Positions 1 through 8,006 of a DNA stretch of 11,860 nucleotides are shown one piece after another; position 1 is the first letter of the stretch, and every line of letters starts with the position of its first letter. The notes beneath the pieces are model-generated. The model was given only the letters and a program-made list of their open reading frames with translations, had not been told where the DNA came from and did not search any database. Origin of the DNA: an uncultured beta proteobacterium (GTDB lineage Bacteria > Pseudomonadota > Gammaproteobacteria > Burkholderiales > Rhodocyclaceae). A program made the translations under genes and the position numbers. The stretch is from positions 1-11,860 of the forward strand of contig CAIVZW010000856.1 in NCBI GenBank assembly GCA_903910495.1, written 5' to 3'.

Positions 1-6
1 AGGGAG
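1..6 (+). promoter_or_regulatory. Ribosome binding site of the TonB receptor gene
   Basis: AGGGAG lies nine bases before the ATG at 16 and is a good Shine-Dalgarno match, which supports that start. The window begins here, so the promoter and any leader such as a cobalamin riboswitch would lie to the left and cannot be seen. Confidence 0.7.
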
Positions 7-15
7 AAATCTGAC

Positions 16-1962
16 ATGCATCCACGCTGTTCATTGGCCGCAGGCGCGCTCGTGCTGCTGGCTGTCTTGCCGGCCATTGCGGCCGACAGGGAATCCGAAA
101 TCGTTGTTGTAACCGCCACACGCTTCAGCGAAGCTGATCCGGCTGTTGCCGCCAATATCAGTATCATTACACGTCAGGACATTCGCAACTCTGCCGCGCA
201 AAGTCTCCCTGATGTACTCAGCACACGCGCTGGCATCTCAGTCAGCCAACTGGGTGGCGCCATGGGTCGAAACGCGAAAGTGGATATGCGCGGTTTCGGC
301 GAATCGGCGACGAGCAATACGCTGATCCTGATCGACGGTCTGCGCGTCAGCCCGATCGACCTCGGCAGCATCATCTGGTCGGCAATTCCGCTCGAAAGCG
401 TCGAACGTATCGAAATTATCCGCGGATCGGGAACTGTCCTTTATGGAGATGGTGCGACCGGCGGCGTCATCAACATCATCACCAACAAGTCGGGACTGCC
501 GGTTGCCGGCATCACCGCAACGCTCGGCAGCTTCGGCTACAAAAGCACCGACCTGCAATTGGCCAACGGCAACGACAAGGCCTACTACAACCTTTTCGTA
601 AATTATGCCGATGCCGATGGCTATCGAAAAAACAGCCAGCAAGACCAAAAAGCGGCAAGCGGGCGCGTCGGATGGCTGCTTGATCGCGGCGAGGTCTTCG
701 CGGACTTCGCCGTCTACAAAGAATCCGCAGGACAACCGGGCTCTCTTTACAGCGCCGCCTACCACAACGATCCGCGCAGCGCTAAAAACCCGCGCGACAC
801 CGAGGAGCGCGACGGCTACCGCATTAGTCCCGGTGTTTCCTACCGCCTCACCGACCGCCTGACCCTTGATGGCGAAGTCGCTCTCGAACACCAGAACCTT
901 GAATCGAGGTACGTTTCCTTCAATTCGGCCAGCGACCGCGTACGCGACACCACCTCATTCACCCCGCGCCTGCGCTGGCGCCATGACCTGGCAGCACTGC
1001 CCAGTGAAACGGTGTTCGGCTACGACTACTATGACGGCAAGGTCGATGCCGACAACATGGGGTTCGCCAATCAGGGCGCATCGCAGGAAAGTTCGGCCTT
1101 CTATGCGCAGAACATCACCCGCTTCACGCAAAACCTGAGCATAACGCTCGGCGGCCGCACCCAGCGCATGGCGCAGAAGGCGCATCAGGACGCCTACACC
1201 GACCCCGCCATGCAGGGCAGCTCGGCACGCAACCAGAGCGCTTATGACCTGGGGATGTCCTATGCGGCGGATGACTGGCGAGTATATGGAAAAACCGGAA
1301 CCACCTTCCGCTTCGCCAATCTTGACGAGCTCTTTGGCTTCGATCCGGTCACCTATGCCCCGGTCTTTTCCGGCGACCTCAAACCACAGCACGGCACAAT
1401 CAACGAAATCGGCGGCAGCGCCACGCTGGGGTCAGTCAAGATTCGCGCCTCGCTCTATCAGCTAAGGCTCGAAGATGAAATCGCCTATGACGGCTCGGCC
1501 AATACCAATCTGCCATTAACCAAGCGCGACGGCCTTGAACTTGAGGCCGACTGGAAAGTTCTCTCCAGCCTGAAAGCCAAAATCGCTTACACCTACACCA
1601 ACGCCGAATTCCGCAGCGGTGTTAACTCGGGCAATCAACTGCCGCTGGTTCCGCACAATCAGGCCAGCGCGCAACTGACCTGGGATGCCGGCCGCAGCGG
1701 CAGCTATACCGCGCTTGCCCGCTATGTCGGCGAGCGGCGTTACGGCGGCGACTTCACCAACAAGCAGCCAATGCTTGACGGCTACACCACGCTTGACCTG
1801 CAAGCGGCTTGGTCCTTCAAACCTTTGACCATCACCGCCAAAGTGCTCAACGCGACGGACGAGAAGTACTCACCGTTCGCGGGAGTCTCCTCCAGCAACA
1901 CGCTCTATTACTACCCGGCCGATGGTCGCAGCTTCTTCCTTTCCGCACGCTACGACTTTTAA
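16..1962 (+). CDS. TonB-dependent outer-membrane receptor, BtuB-like
   Basis: This 648-residue outer-membrane receptor should bind a scarce chelate outside the cell and pass it to the periplasm using energy from TonB-ExbBD. A signal peptide covers residues 1-22 (hydrophobic core, then AIA-AD). A TonB-box-like stretch, EIVVVTATR, is at about 28-36. The plug domain spans about 45-157 with typical motifs: DMRGFGES, LILIDGLRV, VERIEIIRG, VLYGDGATGGVINIIT. The rest is a beta-barrel ending in FFLSARYDF, with the terminal Phe usual for BamA-assembled barrels. The length is near that of BtuB (about 600 residues) and shorter than many siderophore receptors. With the FecCD permease and ATPase 7 bp downstream, this favours vitamin B12 uptake. 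A siderophore or heme substrate remains possible, because receptor sequence alone does not settle the ligand. The start is backed by AGGGAG upstream. Confidence 0.9.
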   Translation: MHPRCSLAAGALVLLAVLPAIAADRESEIVVVTATRFSEADPAVAANISIITRQDIRNSAAQSLPDVLSTRAGISVSQLGGAMGRNAKVDMRGFGESATSNTLILIDGLRVSPIDLGSIIWSAIPLESVERIEIIRGSGTVLYGDGATGGVINIITNKSGLPVAGITATLGSFGYKSTDLQLANGNDKAYYNLFVNYADADGYRKNSQQDQKAASGRVGWLLDRGEVFADFAVYKESAGQPGSLYSAAYHNDPRSAKNPRDTEERDGYRISPGVSYRLTDRLTLDGEVALEHQNLESRYVSFNSASDRVRDTTSFTPRLRWRHDLAALPSETVFGYDYYDGKVDADNMGFANQGASQESSAFYAQNITRFTQNLSITLGGRTQRMAQKAHQDAYTDPAMQGSSARNQSAYDLGMSYAADDWRVYGKTGTTFRFANLDELFGFDPVTYAPVFSGDLKPQHGTINEIGGSATLGSVKIRASLYQLRLEDEIAYDGSANTNLPLTKRDGLELEADWKVLSSLKAKIAYTYTNAEFRSGVNSGNQLPLVPHNQASAQLTWDAGRSGSYTALARYVGERRYGGDFTNKQPMLDGYTTLDLQAAWSFKPLTITAKVLNATDEKYSPFAGVSSSNTLYYYPADGRSFFLSARYDF

Positions 1963-1969
1963 ACCACCC

Positions 1970-2959
1970 ATGCCCACCCGTCGCCGCGCCCTGTTCATCC
2001 TCGCTGCCCTGGCCGGGCTGGCGCTGGTGAGCCTTGCGCTGGCGCTGATGGTGGGCAGCGTCGCGATCCCGATCAGTGAAGTGTTCTCCGCGCTGTTCAG
2101 TTGCCCGGACAGCATATCGGCAGAGGTGGTGCGCAGCCTGCGGCTGCCGCGCGCCATCTCCGGCTTTGCCTGCGGCGGGCTGCTGGCGCTGGCCGGTGCG
2201 CTGCTCCAGGTTCTGCTGCGCAACCCGCTCGCCGACCCCTATGTTCTCGGCATCTCCGGGGGCGCCGGGGTGGGTGCGATTCTGGCTTTGCTGCTCGGTT
2301 TCGGGATCGCCGGCATCAATAGTGCGGCCTTTGTCGGCGCACTCGGCGCCATGCTTGTCGTATTCGGTCTGGCGCACGGCGATGGCAGCTGGACTCAGAC
2401 CCGCCTGCTGCTGACCGGTGTGATCGTCGCCGCCGGCTGCGGCGCTGCCGTGGCGCTGATGCTTTCCATCGCCCCTGACCAAAAACTGCGTGGCATGTTG
2501 TTCTGGCTGATGGGCGACCTTTCACAAGCCAATGATCCGGAACTTGTGCTCGGCGTCCTTGCCGCCGCCCTGCTCGTCTCGCTGCCCTTTGCCCGCGAGT
2601 TGAATCTCCTGGCGCGCGGGGCCGATATGGCACAGACCCTCGGCGTACAGGTCAGCCGTCTGCGTCTGGGTGTTTATGTCGTCGCCTCGCTGGCCACCGC
2701 CGCCGCCGTAACGCAAGCCGGTTCGATCGGTTTCATCGGGCTGATCGTCCCGCATCTGGTGCGTCTGGCCGTGGGCAACGATCAGCGCCTGCTGTTGCCG
2801 GCATCGGTGCTCGCCGGCGGCAGCCTGCTGCTGGTCGCCGACACGCTGGCGCGTAGTGTTCTGGCCCCGCAACAGCTCCCGGTCGGCGTCCTCACCGCGC
2901 TGATCGGCGTCCCGGTTTTCCTTTTCCTGCTCACCCGTGACCCACAGACGAGGCGCTGA
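1970..2959 (+). CDS. FecCD/BtuC-family ABC transporter permease
   Basis: This is the inner-membrane permease of a B12 or iron-chelate importer, 329 residues and strongly hydrophobic. It works as a dimer with two copies of the ATPase encoded next. The family marks are clear: RLPR at 58-61, RNPLADPYVLGISGG at about 84-98, the cytoplasmic coupling region ARGADMAQTLGV at about 215-226, GFIGLIVPHLVRL at about 254-266, and LPVGVLTALIGVPVF near 303-317. The usual acidic residue before PVG in this last motif is Gln-Leu here. The reading frame is open back to an ATG at 1922 inside the receptor gene. I chose 1970 because it begins just before a basic MPTRRR stretch and the first membrane helix, and it avoids a 41-bp overlap. 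No clear Shine-Dalgarno precedes 1970, so translation is probably coupled to the receptor gene. B12 is the favoured substrate from context. Confidence 0.9.
   Translation: MPTRRRALFILAALAGLALVSLALALMVGSVAIPISEVFSALFSCPDSISAEVVRSLRLPRAISGFACGGLLALAGALLQVLLRNPLADPYVLGISGGAGVGAILALLLGFGIAGINSAAFVGALGAMLVVFGLAHGDGSWTQTRLLLTGVIVAAGCGAAVALMLSIAPDQKLRGMLFWLMGDLSQANDPELVLGVLAAALLVSLPFARELNLLARGADMAQTLGVQVSRLRLGVYVVASLATAAAVTQAGSIGFIGLIVPHLVRLAVGNDQRLLLPASVLAGGSLLLVADTLARSVLAPQQLPVGVLTALIGVPVFLFLLTRDPQTRR
2950..2953 (+). promoter_or_regulatory. Ribosome binding site of the ABC ATPase gene
   Basis: GAGG lies seven bases before the ATG at 2961, inside the last codons of the permease gene. It decides between 2961 and an in-frame ATG at 2937 that would overlap the permease gene by 23 bp. 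Confidence 0.55.
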
Positions 2960-2960
2960 A

Positions 2961-3740
2961 ATGAGTGGTGATACTCCTCTTCTCGAAGCGCGCAAACTGA
3001 GCGTCGGCATCGGCGGCAAGACCTTCTGTCGTGACCTCGACCTGACGCTGCGTCCGGGCGAACGGCTGGCCATTCTCGGGCGCAACGGCGCCGGCAAATC
3101 GACCCTGCTTACGGTACTTGCCGGGCTGCGCGCACCGCAGTCCGGGGAAGTGCGCATTGACGGCTCCAGCTACGTATCACTCGGCGCACGCCAGAGCGCA
3201 CTGATCCGTGGCTGGCTGCCACAGGTACGCGGCGACGCCTTCGCCTCGACCGTCCTCGAAACGGCGCTGGTCGGTCGCCATCCACACCTTGACCGCTGGG
3301 GCTGGGAGAGCGACAGGGACGCGAAAATCGTCCGTGAAGCGCTGGCCGCTGTCGATCTGGCCGCTTTCGAACAGCGCGACATTCAAACGCTCTCCGGCGG
3401 CGAACGTCAGCGCCTGGCCATTGCCACGCTGCTGGCGCAGGCGCCGCGCCTGTTCCTGCTCGACGAGCCGATTGCCCACCTCGACCTGAAACACCAGATT
3501 GCCATGCTCGAACTCTTTGCCGCGGCAGCGCGCGATTGCCGTGCCGCAGTGGCCATGGTGCTGCATGAGCCTGCACTGGCCTGGCGCTTCTGCGACCGGG
3601 TCTTGCTGATCCACGGCGACGGCCGCAGCGAAAGCGGGCCGACCCGCGAAATACTGACCGTGGACCGGCTTTCCGCGCTTTACCAGTACCCGCTGCAGGC
3701 GCTCGAAAGCGAAGGACGGATCAGCTTCATTCCGCGCTGA
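2961..3740 (+). CDS. ABC transporter ATP-binding protein, BtuD/FecE-like
   Basis: This 259-residue cytoplasmic ATPase drives the permease encoded just upstream (1-bp gap). All nucleotide-binding motifs are intact: Walker A GRNGAGKST at 40-48, the Q-loop Gln at about 88 (WLPQ), signature LSGGERQR at 144-151, Walker B LFLLDEP with catalytic Glu at about 169, a HLDL D-loop, and the switch His at about 202 (VLHEP). The segment GRHPHLDRWGWE after the Q-loop, and the way the C-terminus ends in a short beta-rich tail (RISFIPR), remind me of ATPases found beside cobalamin genes in betaproteobacteria. That is recall and was not searched. An iron-siderophore ATPase is the alternative. The gene ends the transport operon. 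No hairpin terminator was found after it, so read-through into the kinase gene is possible. Confidence 0.9.
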   Translation: MSGDTPLLEARKLSVGIGGKTFCRDLDLTLRPGERLAILGRNGAGKSTLLTVLAGLRAPQSGEVRIDGSSYVSLGARQSALIRGWLPQVRGDAFASTVLETALVGRHPHLDRWGWESDRDAKIVREALAAVDLAAFEQRDIQTLSGGERQRLAIATLLAQAPRLFLLDEPIAHLDLKHQIAMLELFAAAARDCRAAVAMVLHEPALAWRFCDRVLLIHGDGRSESGPTREILTVDRLSALYQYPLQALESEGRISFIPR

Positions 3741-3776
3741 TCAACCCCTGACAGGCCAGCGTGAGCGGACGGAAAA

Positions 3777-3806
3777 TTCCCCATAAAAATCTGAAAAGCA
3801 TAGAAT
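3777..3806 (+). promoter_or_regulatory. Possible sigma-70 promoter for the hybrid kinase gene
   Basis: The gap 3741-3862 contains an AT-rich stretch that stands out from its GC-rich surroundings. TAGAAT at 3801-3806 is a fair -10 box (four of six to TATAAT, with the key first TA and last T). The matching -35 at 3777-3782 (TTCCCC, 18 bp spacing) is poor, so the promoter may need an activator or may not be real. The predicted transcript start would be near 3813, about 50 bp before the chosen ATG. Confidence 0.3.
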
Positions 3807-3817
3807 GGTCGCAATGT

Positions 3818-3833
3818 GCCAAATCGAATTGGC
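3818..3833 (+). promoter_or_regulatory. 16-bp near-palindrome, possible operator
   Basis: GCCAAATCGAATTGGC reads as two 8-base half-sites with one mismatched pair (7 of 8 pair). It lies 11 bp after the possible -10 box, where a repressor would block the polymerase. No regulator gene in the window is an obvious owner, and short palindromes also arise by chance. Confidence 0.25.
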
Positions 3834-3850
3834 CGTCGCGGATTTTCGGT

Positions 3851-3857
3851 GAGGGGG
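3851..3857 (+). promoter_or_regulatory. Ribosome binding site deciding the HK1 start
   Basis: GAGGGGG lies five bases before the ATG at 3863. This supports 3863 over an in-frame GTG at 3761, which would add 34 residues in front of a proper signal peptide. Confidence 0.6.
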
Positions 3858-3862
3858 CGTCG

Positions 3863-6800
3863 ATGCCTTGCAGCAGGGACTACGGATTCGTTCCACGCAT
3901 CCTGGCGCGCACGCTGGTGCCGCTGGCCTTGATCTGTTCGCTGTATGCCAGCCCCCTCCTTGCTCAGACGGCGCCGTCCGCCCCCTCTCAATCCGAAGCC
4001 AGGAACATCCTGCTGCTCTATTCCTATGGCCATGGCAGCCGGGGTGTTGCACTCTTTGACGAGGGCTTCATCTCGACCCTGGCAGCCAGCGGTTTCAGCG
4101 CCAACAACCTGTTCTTCGAGTACCTGGATCTGGAGCGCAACCAGGCCGACCCTATGTATCGCCAGCGTCTGCTGGAATTACTGCAGGGCAAGCAGGCCGG
4201 GCGGCGTATCGATCTGGTGGTCACGGTGCAGCAGCCGGCACTCGATTTTCTGCTCAACGAAGGCCGGCAGATTGCCGCCGCCGCCCCGGTCATCAGCGTG
4301 CAGGCCCCGGTGCCAAACCCGGTTAGCCTGGGAACGCGACTGCTGCTCAGCCAACTGTCCCGGTTCGATATCAAGGGTACGCTGCAAGGCGCCCTTGAAC
4401 TGTTCCCCGACACGCGCCGGGTGGTGTTTGTCTCGGGCAGCAGCGAAGCGGACCGCCAAATGGCCGCCGAGGCCGCCAGCATCGCCGTGTCCTGGCCGAA
4501 ACGGCTGGAATTCGAATATACCTATGATTCTTCTCTCGAAGCCATGCTGCAGAGGGTGTCCAACCTGCCTGCCGATACCGTCATCATTTTCACGCAGTAC
4601 AACCGTGACGTCCGCGGGCAAGTTACCGTCGCTTACGAAGTCGAACGCCAGATCGTGCAATCGGCGAACGCGCCGGTTTTCGGACTCTATGATTTCAACC
4701 TGCGCAATGGCGGCATTGGCGGTTCGCTGGTCAGCGTCAGCGCTCTGGGTGAAAGTACCGCCCGGCTGGCGCTCGAACTGCTGAACGGGGAGCGCCGGCT
4801 GACAGAGCCGGTGACGCGCATGAATATCGATGCGATTCCCACTTTTGACTGGCGACAGATCAAACGCTGGGGCGCTGATCCGGGCCGGCTACCCGGCAAC
4901 AGCGTTTTCGTTAGTCGTGTGCCGACATTCTGGGAACAGTACCGTTCCTATGTCGTGGTTCTGACTCTCATTGTGCTGGCGCAGTCCTTGTCGATTCTCG
5001 CCTTGCTGCTCAACCGGCAGCGGCGCAGGCTGGCCGAACGAACGCTGCAGGACAACGAAGAAAATCTGGCCATCACGCTGCACTCCATCGGTGATGCGGT
5101 GATCGCCACCGATGCTGATGGATTGGTCAGACGCATGAATCCGGCGGCTGAACGCCTGAGCGGATGGCTATTGGCTGACGCCCTTGGCCGCGCGCTTCCC
5201 GAGGTGTTCCGCATCATCAATGCGGACAGCCGAGAAACAGTGTCCAACCCGGTACAGACGGTCATGGCCTCCGGCCAGGTGGTTGGTCTTTCCAATCACA
5301 CCGTATTGCTGGCGCGCGACGGCCGGGAATATCAGATTGCCGACAGTGCAGCGCCGATCCGTAATGCGGCCGGCGACATCGTTGGCGTCGTGCTGGTGTT
5401 CAGTGATGTGAGCGAAAAATACCGGGTGGAAAACGCGTTGTCCGAAAGCGAAGCGAGCTATCGGAAGCTGTTCCACGAGATGCTGGACGGATTCGCGTTG
5501 CACGAAATCATTTGCGACCAGGACGGAACCCCGGCCGACTACCGTTTCCTGGCCGTCAATCCCGCCTTCACCCGCATGACCGGCCTGAAAGCGGAAGACC
5601 TGATCGGGCGAACCGTTCTGGAGGTGATGCCCGACACCGAACCGCACTGGATCGAAACCTACGGCAAGGTTGCCCTGAGCGGTGAATCGGTGTTTTTCGA
5701 ACACTACGCGGCAGAGTTAAAGAAGCATTTCGAGGTGACGGCCTTCCGCCCTGCGCCCGGCCAGTTTGCCTGCATCGTCGCGGATATCAGCGAGCGCAAG
5801 AAAATTGATGAAATCCAGCTTTTCCTGGCCAGAACCAGCAGTAGCCCCTCAGAAAATTCGTTTTTTGAAGTCCTGTCACGCTATCTGTCCGAGAGTCTCG
5901 GGATGTTTTACGTCTGTATCGATCGCCTCGAGGGTGACGGACTGAATGCCCGGACGCTCGCCGTCTGCTGCGACGGGCATTTTGAGGACAACGTAACTTA
6001 CGCCCTGAAGGACACCCCTTGCGGCGAGGTGGTCGGCAAGGACGTTTGCTGTTTCCCGGCCAGTGTGTGCCAATTCTTCCCGCGTGATCAGGTGCTGCAG
6101 GACTTGTGCGCCGAAAGCTACATCGGTACGACGCTGTGGAGCTACAGCGGCGAACCGATCGGATTGATTGCAGTCATCGGGCGCGCGCCGCTGGCCAACC
6201 GCCCGCTGGCCGAAACCATTCTGAAACTGGTAGCCGTTCGCGCAGCGGGCGAACTGGAACGGCTCTGTGCCGAAGAAGCGCTGAGCGAGAGCGAACAGCG
6301 TTTCAGTCTGTTCATGGACACCCTGCCAGCGGCGGCCTTCATCAAGGACGAAGATAGCACCACGCTTTATGTGAACCGCTACATGAGGGACATCATCGGG
6401 GGGCAAGCCTGGCTTGGGAAAACCACCCGGGATCTGTTCCCGCCCGAATTGGCCGAGCCGATGATTGCTGCCGATCAACAGGCAATGCAAGCCGGGCAAT
6501 CCGTTGCTGAGGAATTCATCTTGGGCACAGACGGCCAGAAGCGATTCTATCAAACGTACAAGTTCAGGGTTCCGCGGCAAGGACAGCCGCCGATGCTGGG
6601 TGGCATCGCTCTGGACATCACTGCCCGCAAGGCAGCCGAAGCCGAGCTTGAACAGCACCGCCATCATCTTGAGGCACTCGTTGCCTCGCGCACTGCCGAA
6701 CTGGCCCAGGCCAGGGACGCGGCCGAAGCCGCCAGCCAGACCAAGAGAGCCTTCCTGTCCAACATGAGCCACGAGATCCGCACCCCGATGAACGCCATCC

Positions 6801-7882
6801 TCGGCATGGCCCACCTGCTGCGCCGCAGCGGCGTCACCCCGGTCCAGGCCGACCGCCTGGACAAGATCGAAACCGCCAGCGAACACCTGCTCGGCCTGAT
6901 CAACAACATCCTCGACCTGTCCAAGATCGAAGCCGGCAAGTTCGTCATCGAAGACGCTCCACTCACCGTGGCCGGCCTGCTGGCCAACATCAGCTCGATC
7001 CTGAGCGAACGCGCCCGGGCCAAGGGCCTGCAGCTTACGGTTGAAAGCGGCGACTTCCCGCCCAAGCTGCACGGCGACCCGACGCGCCTGCAGCAGGCGA
7101 TCCTCAACTATGCGACCAATGCCCTCAAATTCACCGCAAGCGGCAGCGTTACCCTGCGCGCCAGCGTGCAGGAAGAAAGTGCCGAGGCCGTGCTGGTGCG
7201 CTTCGAAGTGCAGGACAGCGGCGTCGGCATCGCGCCCGAGGCCCTGCCGCGGCTGTTCAACGCCTTCGAACAGTCCGACAACTCGACCACCCGCAAATAT
7301 GGCGGCACCGGACTCGGGCTGGCCATCACCCGGCGGCTGGCCGAGATGATGGGCGGCGAGGTCGGACTGCAGAGCACCCCCGGGGTCGGCAGCACCTTCT
7401 GGTTCACCGCCCGTCTGCAGAAGAACGAAAGCCGGAAAGAAAGCGCCTCCGCGCTGACGAGTGCCGAGGCCGAGCAGTTCATCCGCCAGCGCCATCACAA
7501 CCAGCGTCTGCTGATCGTCGATGATGATCCGATGAATCTGGAAGTAGCCCGGCTCTTCCTTGAGGACTCGGGGCTGCTCATCGATACCGCCAAAGACGGC
7601 CTGCAGGCCGTCCGCCGGGCGCAGGAAACCACCTACGCGCTGATCCTGATGGACATGCAGATGCCGAAACTCAATGGCCTGGAGGCCACGCAGCGGATTC
7701 GCGCGCTGCCCGGCTACCGGGACACGCCGATCCTGGCCATGACGGCCAATGCCTTTGCCGAGGACCGGGCGCGCTGCCTCAAGGCCGGGATGAATGACTT
7801 CATCGGCAAGCCCTTTGATCCGGACATGCTGTTCGCGACCCTGCTCAGTTGGCTGGAACGGGACAAGGGTAGCCGCTCATAA
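3863..7882 (+). CDS. Hybrid sensor histidine kinase with periplasmic binding-protein-like sensor (HK1)
   Basis: This 1339-residue membrane sensor kinase should autophosphorylate on His and pass the phosphate to its own receiver. Order of parts: signal peptide 1-34 (cut near PLLA-Q); periplasmic domain about 47-345, resembling the ABC substrate-binding-protein family PF04392 ([12 protein letters not shown] at its start); one membrane helix about 362-383; PAS 400-516; PAS 529-646; a Cys-rich GAF 650-801; PAS 809-923; coiled coil 924-966; HisKA with His970 in [12 protein letters not shown]; HATPase with N-box Asn1086, G1 DSGVGI at 1118-1123 and G2 GGTGLGL at 1147-1153; receiver about 1215-1331 with acidic Asp1220-1222, phospho-acceptor Asp1264 (LILMDMQMP), Thr1294 and Lys1316. 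There is no HPt domain, so a separate HPt is needed for onward relay. The DNA of the HisKA/HATPase core has more G/C-ending codons than the PAS part. The ligand is unknown. The start is set by GAGGGGG and the signal peptide. Confidence 0.92.
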   Translation: MPCSRDYGFVPRILARTLVPLALICSLYASPLLAQTAPSAPSQSEARNILLLYSYGHGSRGVALFDEGFISTLAASGFSANNLFFEYLDLERNQADPMYRQRLLELLQGKQAGRRIDLVVTVQQPALDFLLNEGRQIAAAAPVISVQAPVPNPVSLGTRLLLSQLSRFDIKGTLQGALELFPDTRRVVFVSGSSEADRQMAAEAASIAVSWPKRLEFEYTYDSSLEAMLQRVSNLPADTVIIFTQYNRDVRGQVTVAYEVERQIVQSANAPVFGLYDFNLRNGGIGGSLVSVSALGESTARLALELLNGERRLTEPVTRMNIDAIPTFDWRQIKRWGADPGRLPGNSVFVSRVPTFWEQYRSYVVVLTLIVLAQSLSILALLLNRQRRRLAERTLQDNEENLAITLHSIGDAVIATDADGLVRRMNPAAERLSGWLLADALGRALPEVFRIINADSRETVSNPVQTVMASGQVVGLSNHTVLLARDGREYQIADSAAPIRNAAGDIVGVVLVFSDVSEKYRVENALSESEASYRKLFHEMLDGFALHEIICDQDGTPADYRFLAVNPAFTRMTGLKAEDLIGRTVLEVMPDTEPHWIETYGKVALSGESVFFEHYAAELKKHFEVTAFRPAPGQFACIVADISERKKIDEIQLFLARTSSSPSENSFFEVLSRYLSESLGMFYVCIDRLEGDGLNARTLAVCCDGHFEDNVTYALKDTPCGEVVGKDVCCFPASVCQFFPRDQVLQDLCAESYIGTTLWSYSGEPIGLIAVIGRAPLANRPLAETILKLVAVRAAGELERLCAEEALSESEQRFSLFMDTLPAAAFIKDEDSTTLYVNRYMRDIIGGQAWLGKTTRDLFPPELAEPMIAADQQAMQAGQSVAEEFILGTDGQKRFYQTYKFRVPRQGQPPMLGGIALDITARKAAEAELEQHRHHLEALVASRTAELAQARDAAEAASQTKRAFLSNMSHEIRTPMNAILGMAHLLRRSGVTPVQADRLDKIETASEHLLGLINNILDLSKIEAGKFVIEDAPLTVAGLLANISSILSERARAKGLQLTVESGDFPPKLHGDPTRLQQAILNYATNALKFTASGSVTLRASVQEESAEAVLVRFEVQDSGVGIAPEALPRLFNAFEQSDNSTTRKYGGTGLGLAITRRLAEMMGGEVGLQSTPGVGSTFWFTARLQKNESRKESASALTSAEAEQFIRQRHHNQRLLIVDDDPMNLEVARLFLEDSGLLIDTAKDGLQAVRRAQETTYALILMDMQMPKLNGLEATQRIRALPGYRDTPILAMTANAFAEDRARCLKAGMNDFIGKPFDPDMLFATLLSWLERDKGSRS

Positions 7883-7907
7883 CTCTCCAGCAGGTTCCAT
7901 CGGTCTT

Positions 7908-7967
7908 GTGGGTCGGCCTTCAGGCCGATGCTGCAGCTCTGGCCTGTCGGGCTGAAGCCCGACCTAC
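7908..7967. repeat. Inverted pair of REP-like hairpins (REPIN-type element)
   Basis: Two copies of a REP-like unit face each other in the 124-bp gap (7883-8006) between the convergent kinase genes. Copy one starts with GTGGGTCGG at 7908 and folds as TCGGCC-TTCA-GGCCGA (7913-7928). Copy two, on the minus strand, starts with GTAGGTCGG at 7967 and folds with a 7-bp stem GTCGGGC/GCCCGAC around TGAA (7946-7963). Both share the form GTRGGTCGGSCTTCAGSCCGA, with a 5' GTRG head and compensated stem changes. Known REP units have such heads and are moved by RAYT (TnpA-REP) transposases; no such gene is in the window. The hairpins may also end transcription from both sides, although neither is followed by a T-run. 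The rest of the gap shows nothing else I can name. Confidence 0.8.
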
Positions 7968-8006
7968 AGCGAGGACGAATAGGGCACCGGTTCGGACAGC
8001 CGCCAG

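Noticed and set aside
1..15. Cobalamin riboswitch before the receptor gene
   Set aside because: Only 15 bases of leader are in the window, so nothing can be judged. It should be looked for to the left.
1922..1969. Earlier permease start at 1922
   Set aside because: It overlaps the end of the receptor gene by 41 bp and has no ribosome site. The added residues precede the natural basic start of the first membrane helix.
3735..3761. Possible terminator after the ATPase gene (CGCTG...CAGCG)
   Set aside because: The stem is only 5 bp with a long loop and has no T-run, so it is not convincing as a terminator.
3761..3862. N-terminal extension of HK1 from GTG at 3761
   Set aside because: It would put 34 polar residues before a normal signal peptide. 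The ATG at 3863 has GAGGGGG five bases upstream, and the region looks like a promoter gap.
5876..7498. A 540-codon open frame on the minus strand, opposite HK1
   Set aside because: It is antisense to the conserved PAS-GAF-kinase region. The translation shows no recognisable domain, and long antisense frames are expected in GC-rich genes.
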